Assembly: GCF_026130165.1 (NCBI RefSeq)
Contig: NZ_JAIHOM010000029.1
Location: 1 to 48,870, forward strand
DNA: 48,870 bases
Reading direction: 5' to 3'
DNA from: Spirulina subsalsa FACHB-351
Lineage (GTDB): Bacteria; Cyanobacteriota; Cyanobacteriia; Cyanobacteriales; Spirulinaceae
The position numbers and the translations under genes were made by a program. The notes beneath the pieces are model-generated. The model did not search any database. It saw only the letters and a list, made by a program, of their open reading frames with translations, and was not told the origin of the DNA. Shown here piece by piece: positions 45,063 to 48,870 of this stretch (within the stretch, counting starts at the first letter, position 1; every line of letters begins with the position of its first letter).

Positions 45063-47726
45063 CTAGGAATGGGAAATATATTTCCATACTTTGATTGTAT
45101 TGTCTCGACCGCCACTGACAATGGTTTTGCCGTTAGAACTAACGGCTACAGCACGAACTAAATCCGTATGTCCCATCAGGGTATGGATATATTGTCCCGT
45201 TTGGAAGTCCCAAATTTTCACGGTGTTATCACGACTGCCGCTAATAATGGTTTTGCCGTCTCCACTGATGGCTACGGAGGTGACAGATTGATTATGGCCG
45301 CGCAGGGTGCGTAAAACGTGACCTGTTTTGAGATCCCAAATTTTAATCGTGCGATCGCGACTCCCACTAATAATATTTTCCCCGTTAGGGGTAATACAGA
45401 CGGAACGAATTTCGTCAGTGTGGCCTAACAGTGTGTTGAGAAATTTCCCGCTTTTCAAGTCCCAGATTTTCAAGGTTTGATCTCGACTGCCACTCACCAC
45501 GCGATCGCCCTTCGGACTGATCACTAAATCTGTCACCCCCCGAGAATACCCCATCAAGCTCCCTTTTTCTTCCCCACTGTCGAGATCCCATATCTTAATG
45601 GCGGGAGTGCGTCGTAATAGGGTGAGAATGAATAACACCAAGGGGACACTCTGCATGGGCAGACGACTGAGCATTTCTTCTAAACTAAAATCAAAGGTCG
45701 GTTTGATGGTATTTTCCGCGCTGGCACTGACTACGGTTTTCCCATCGGGACTCACCGTTAACGCATAGATTTTGTGGGAGTCGCTGCTAATGGTGCGGAT
45801 TTCTTCCCCACTGTCAAACTCCCAGATTTTTATGGTGTCGTCGGTGCTACTGCTGACAATGCGATCGCCCTCCGGTGTCACCGCAATGGACAACACCGCC
45901 GACTCATGACCCACTAGCGTCCGCACTTCTCGCCCCGTTAAAATATCCCAAATCCTAATCGTGCTGTCCTTACTCCCACTCACCGCATAGCGACCATCCG
46001 GAGTTAACGTCAACGCTTGCACCCAATAAGTATGACCCACTAAAGTATGGATACATTCCATCTGCAACCAGTCACTTTGCTCAATCACCATCGGCAAGTA
46101 ACGCTGGGGATTTTTTAGGTTTTCAATGATTAGTTTTTCGGCGGTTTCTTGAATAATCCCAGACTCTTCTTTCACCGCATTAATCACTAAACGATATCCT
46201 TCCTCTCCGTAATTAAATGCGTCCCTTAATGCCCCTAATCGTTCCGCTTCAATAGCACTTTGCCAACGCATCATCAGGTCATCCAGTCCCCCTAATGTCA
46301 CTTGAGATTGAATTAATGTACTCTGACGATTAGTTTGGGTGTCTTCCTCTAAAACAATATCATGGACCCCATAACTTTCCTCTTCTGCTTCCTCCTCTTC
46401 TGGGCTTAAACTAAACCCTTCCGTAGACTCAATTTCTACATTGCCAAAGTTTACTTCTACCCCATCCGCATCAAAGGTAATACCAATCCCTGTTTTTCTC
46501 GTTGATTCTTCGGCTTCTTCCTCTTCTAACGGCAGATTTAAAAAGTCGGCAGGTAGCGGTTGCTGGTCTTCTACAATAGTTTGATCTGAATCAAGGGGAT
46601 TGAAATTCAAGGCTTTTGAATCCCCTAAGTCTTGACCAGAAAAAGGCTCATTTGTCAAGACAGAATCAGCAAAATCTGACCCCACCTCATCTAAATCTAA
46701 AACATCATTTTCCTCATCAAAGGGGCTAAACAAATCATCAGGAATCTCCTCTAAGCCCGGAGCAGACAAACTATCATTATCCCCAGCAAAAGGATTCGCA
46801 AATTCTCCGGGGGTGGAATCAGTTTCTAACAAATGGGGCGAGGGGGTAAAAGGATGATCAGGAGTTGGAGTAGGCACTGCCCCTGTATCTTCCTCTGAAG
46901 TAGTGTAATTATCTAACGGCGTGACATTGGGATCATCATCTTCCGAATCTTCCGAGCCAAATTCTAAATCCAGAGAACGCCTTGCCAAAGCGGCCAATTC
47001 TGCCAGTTCATCCGGGGCTAATTCTGAGCCGAATCCGCTTAATTCTTGGGGGAATTGAGCCATAAAATCCCCAAACTGTTCTAACTCTCCAAAGGGATGG
47101 TCAGGATCATCAAAATTAGGCGTTTCCGGTTCTGTGAGAGGGACTTCTGGGGGTAAAACTACCGAATCCAATGCTGAGGGGGGAGATTCTAGGGGAGTTT
47201 CAGGAAGATCAAAATCAAAATCGAAGCCATCCGAGGAGGTGTTGATCTCCTCCGTGATGACAGGGGGGGGAGGCATGACCATCACTTCCTCTGAGGGGGT
47301 GGGGGTATCGTCGGGGGGATGTTCCTGTCTACTGGCTGTTTTTAGGGCTTTAGCTTGATGTACGGCCGATTTGACAGCCGCTTTGAGTTGCCCTTTACTA
47401 AAGGGTTTTTCCAGTAGGACAATGGGGCGGGAGTCTAAGACCAAACCCTCGGGAGGGGTAGTATTGCGACCAATTAACACCATAGGGATGTGTTCTAGAG
47501 TGCGATCGCCTTGAGTCCGTTCAATCAGTTCCCAGCCATTCAACTGCGGCAGATTCACCTCCAAAATAATGAAGCGAATCAAAGCCCCTTCCTGATAGAT
47601 TAAGGATAACCCCTCCTCTCCATCCCCAGCTTCTTGAATTTCGTAATTGCCTTTCGGTAACAATGTCCGAAGTTGCGTCCTCATTTCGTGGTTTTCATCA
47701 ATGATTAGGACTTTGCGGCTTACCAT
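45063..47726 (-). CDS. Degenerate receiver, long acidic region and WD40 propeller
   Basis: 887 residues from MVSRKVLIIDENHEMRTQLR; the upstream extension is not domain-like. The receiver keeps DE at 10-11 and Lys107 (LLEKPFS), but the phospho-Asp is Glu56 (FIILEVNLPQ), which may mimic the phosphorylated state. About 400 residues of Asp/Glu/Pro/Ser-rich, probably disordered sequence follow (residues 130-530), then a helical part and about seven WD40 repeats (SGSRDNTVKIWD type). One repeat is split by a 34-residue in-frame insertion encoded at 45600-45701. It is the upstream paralogue of the 464-residue protein. Confidence 0.9.
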   Translation of the reverse strand: MVSRKVLIIDENHEMRTQLRTLLPKGNYEIQEAGDGEEGLSLIYQEGALIRFIILEVNLPQLNGWELIERTQGDRTLEHIPMVLIGRNTTPPEGLVLDSRPIVLLEKPFSKGQLKAAVKSAVHQAKALKTASRQEHPPDDTPTPSEEVMVMPPPPVITEEINTSSDGFDFDFDLPETPLESPPSALDSVVLPPEVPLTEPETPNFDDPDHPFGELEQFGDFMAQFPQELSGFGSELAPDELAELAALARRSLDLEFGSEDSEDDDPNVTPLDNYTTSEEDTGAVPTPTPDHPFTPSPHLLETDSTPGEFANPFAGDNDSLSAPGLEEIPDDLFSPFDEENDVLDLDEVGSDFADSVLTNEPFSGQDLGDSKALNFNPLDSDQTIVEDQQPLPADFLNLPLEEEEAEESTRKTGIGITFDADGVEVNFGNVEIESTEGFSLSPEEEEAEEESYGVHDIVLEEDTQTNRQSTLIQSQVTLGGLDDLMMRWQSAIEAERLGALRDAFNYGEEGYRLVINAVKEESGIIQETAEKLIIENLKNPQRYLPMVIEQSDWLQMECIHTLVGHTYWVQALTLTPDGRYAVSGSKDSTIRIWDILTGREVRTLVGHESAVLSIAVTPEGDRIVSSSTDDTIKIWEFDSGEEIRTISSDSHKIYALTVSPDGKTVVSASAENTIKPTFDFSLEEMLSRLPMQSVPLVLFILTLLRRTPAIKIWDLDSGEEKGSLMGYSRGVTDLVISPKGDRVVSGSRDQTLKIWDLKSGKFLNTLLGHTDEIRSVCITPNGENIISGSRDRTIKIWDLKTGHVLRTLRGHNQSVTSVAISGDGKTIISGSRDNTVKIWDFQTGQYIHTLMGHTDLVRAVAVSSNGKTIVSGGRDNTIKVWKYISHS

Positions 47727-47845
47727 GATGTGTTGAGTAGATGACGATAGGATACAGCAACCACGAGAGCAGACTGGGAGAGGATCATCAGACCATAGAC
47801 TATCCAACAGTCTCACCGTTGAACTTCGGCTGTAACGAAGGAGGG

Positions 47846-48640
47846 TTAGCTCAGATCCATATTATCTGACTTATCGCTTAAAGTCGCTGGATTTTCTGGG
47901 GTTTCTTCCTCTTCCCCTAATGCCTCCCCTAAACGCCGCAAATAACGGGATTGTTTAGGGGGTAAAGGCAAACCTAAACGTTTATGAAAATCACGTTGAA
48001 CTTTATAGGTCAAACGGGGGGAGATTTGCCGGACAATTTGGGCTAGTAGCCGATCTCCAGTATTCTGCAACAAGGGACGAGGAAATTTGTAGATAAACTT
48101 GGGAAATTCAATCATCACCTTGAGATGAAGATGCCAAGTCACTTGAGTTAAAACAGCATCCTCGGGATAATGTTGATTCCAAGGCACCGCTACCCCAGCC
48201 ACTTCGGCTAAACGCATGGAAGCAAAATAATCCACATCATAGCCCGGAGGAGTGTAGTCTGGTACAGGAACACTATACATATCATAAATCTGGTTCTCCG
48301 GTGGAGCTAGAACAACCCCCATTTTAGGTTCCACTTCATAGCCAAATGCCCCAAACCGCCCAATAGTCAAAATATATCCATTAACCCCAAAAGGCTCGGC
48401 TGTCATGGGTTTAGCACAGCGCGTAAACCATCCTTCATGGGCATCCAAATATTCGGCGACGACTTGGGGGGAATCATACATTCCCATACCCCCGTGAAAG
48501 TGGGTTTCAAAGGTGAAGGGATCATAATCGATCTCCTCAATCCCCTCTTCAGAGGAATTGGTTTCCATTGCCACAGGATTGAAGTCTGGAGGGAAACTAG
48601 ATCGATTCACGGCGTGATGATTCCTAAAATTAGTTGACAT
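47846..48640 (-). CDS. DUF1997 family protein
   Basis: 264 residues; start at MSTNFRNHHAVNRSS with AAGGG 8 bases upstream. DSPQVVAEYLDAHEGWFTRCAKPM, NGYILTIGRFGAFGYEVEPKMGV and HLHLKVMIEFPKFIYKFPRPLL are the characteristic blocks of DUF1997, a family found in cyanobacteria and plastids. The function is unknown; plant members are linked to the chloroplast. No membrane segment. The last 35 residues are acidic. Confidence 0.85.
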   Translation of the reverse strand: MSTNFRNHHAVNRSSFPPDFNPVAMETNSSEEGIEEIDYDPFTFETHFHGGMGMYDSPQVVAEYLDAHEGWFTRCAKPMTAEPFGVNGYILTIGRFGAFGYEVEPKMGVVLAPPENQIYDMYSVPVPDYTPPGYDVDYFASMRLAEVAGVAVPWNQHYPEDAVLTQVTWHLHLKVMIEFPKFIYKFPRPLLQNTGDRLLAQIVRQISPRLTYKVQRDFHKRLGLPLPPKQSRYLRRLGEALGEEEETPENPATLSDKSDNMDLS

Positions 48641-48751
48641 AAAACACCCTTGGGCATGGTTTACAGTGGCGTTGATGCTCCCCCTTAAACTGGAGAACAA
48701 TTCAGTGCGGGAGATTCTGGGGTTTACTGATTTAGTTTATAGGGTAACCTT

Positions 48752-48771
48752 CTCCGCCCTAAAGGACGGAG
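48752..48771 (-). mobile_element. IS200/IS605-type right-end hairpin at the right edge
   Basis: On the minus strand CTCCGTCC-TTT-AGGGCGGAG (one mismatch) follows the TnpB tail, about 10 bases after its stop. This is the common right-end form of cyanobacterial IS200/IS605 elements. Confidence 0.65.
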
Positions 48772-48779
48772 CTTTAGCC

Positions 48780-48870
48780 CTAACCTGATACTCTATCTAG
48801 TAGCGAACAAGATAGCAGGTTGGTGCTTTCGGGACGGGTTACACACGCCCCCAAGAGTTTAATGTTTTGT
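48780..48870 (-). CDS. TnpB C-terminal tail, cut by the window edge
   Basis: Open from the right edge to a stop at 48780-48782. It reads QNIKLLGACVTRPESTNLLS and ends LDRVSG. The leading QNIKLLG fits the residues after the DRDxNAA motif of TnpB. Together with the right-end hairpin it indicates an element that mostly lies beyond the window. Confidence 0.5.
   Translation of the reverse strand, partial: QNIKLLGACVTRPESTNLLSCSLLDRVSG

Overview
The window is chromosomal DNA from a cyanobacterium. Three things point there: the octamer GCGATCGC (HIP1) is scattered through coding and non-coding DNA; there are photosynthesis genes (psb28) and GUN4- and DUF1997-type proteins; and several gene neighbourhoods are cyanobacterial (rpsP-khpA-phoH, atpB-atpE without the rest of the ATP synthase operon). 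A glucosylglycerol-phosphate synthase (ggpS) suggests a moderately salt-tolerant species. I cannot name the species from sequence alone. I saw no rRNA, tRNA, phage module or CRISPR array.

Layout. 1-5.4 kb: a TnpB tail cut by the window edge, a Uma2-type nuclease gene, a GPH-family sugar symporter, a phosphoribosyltransferase, then rpsP-khpA-phoH (translation and RNA handling). 5.4-10.8 kb: a small conserved protein, a Ser/Thr kinase with a C-terminal repeat region, a membrane zinc metallopeptidase, pgk and a universal stress protein. 10.9-17.8 kb is the most accessory part: a HEAT-repeat membrane protein, a TonB-like protein with a long Pro-Thr linker, a ten-unit 95-bp tandem repeat array directly upstream of it, a dCache sensor kinase, a hypothetical protein and an IS200/IS605-type element whose tnpB lost its catalytic core. 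18-24.5 kb: atpB-atpE (F1 beta and epsilon), a conserved protein, a beta-hydroxyacid dehydrogenase, an NDH-2-type dehydrogenase and two small proteins. 24.5-31.6 kb: a kinase-GUN4 fusion, a lone ABC ATPase, a MASE3-like sensor kinase, an ExbB/TolQ-type channel protein, a transglutaminase-like protein and a PAS-like small protein. 31.9-43.5 kb: ggpS with a small same-strand upstream gene, a CtpA-family protease, an NfeD-like OB protein, psb28, moaB, a GAF-SpoIIE phosphatase, a tiny membrane protein, argH, a HAMP sensor kinase, and lysE divergent from an Lrp/AsnC regulator. 43.5-48.9 kb: two adjacent paralogues joining a degenerate receiver domain to WD40 repeats, a DUF1997 protein, and a second TnpB tail at the right edge.

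Signalling proteins dominate: two Ser/Thr kinases, three histidine kinases, one PP2C-like phosphatase and two receiver-WD40 proteins. None of the histidine kinases has an obvious partner regulator beside it. The most unusual features are the 95-bp hairpin array (alternating variants, period 190 bp), the two receiver domains that both lack the phospho-accepting Asp, a 102-bp in-frame insertion inside one WD40 repeat, a set of seven dispersed hairpins resembling IS200/IS605 right ends, a roughly 65-bp minimal element made of the two ends of the local IS, and a nested double inverted repeat upstream of the ATP synthase genes.
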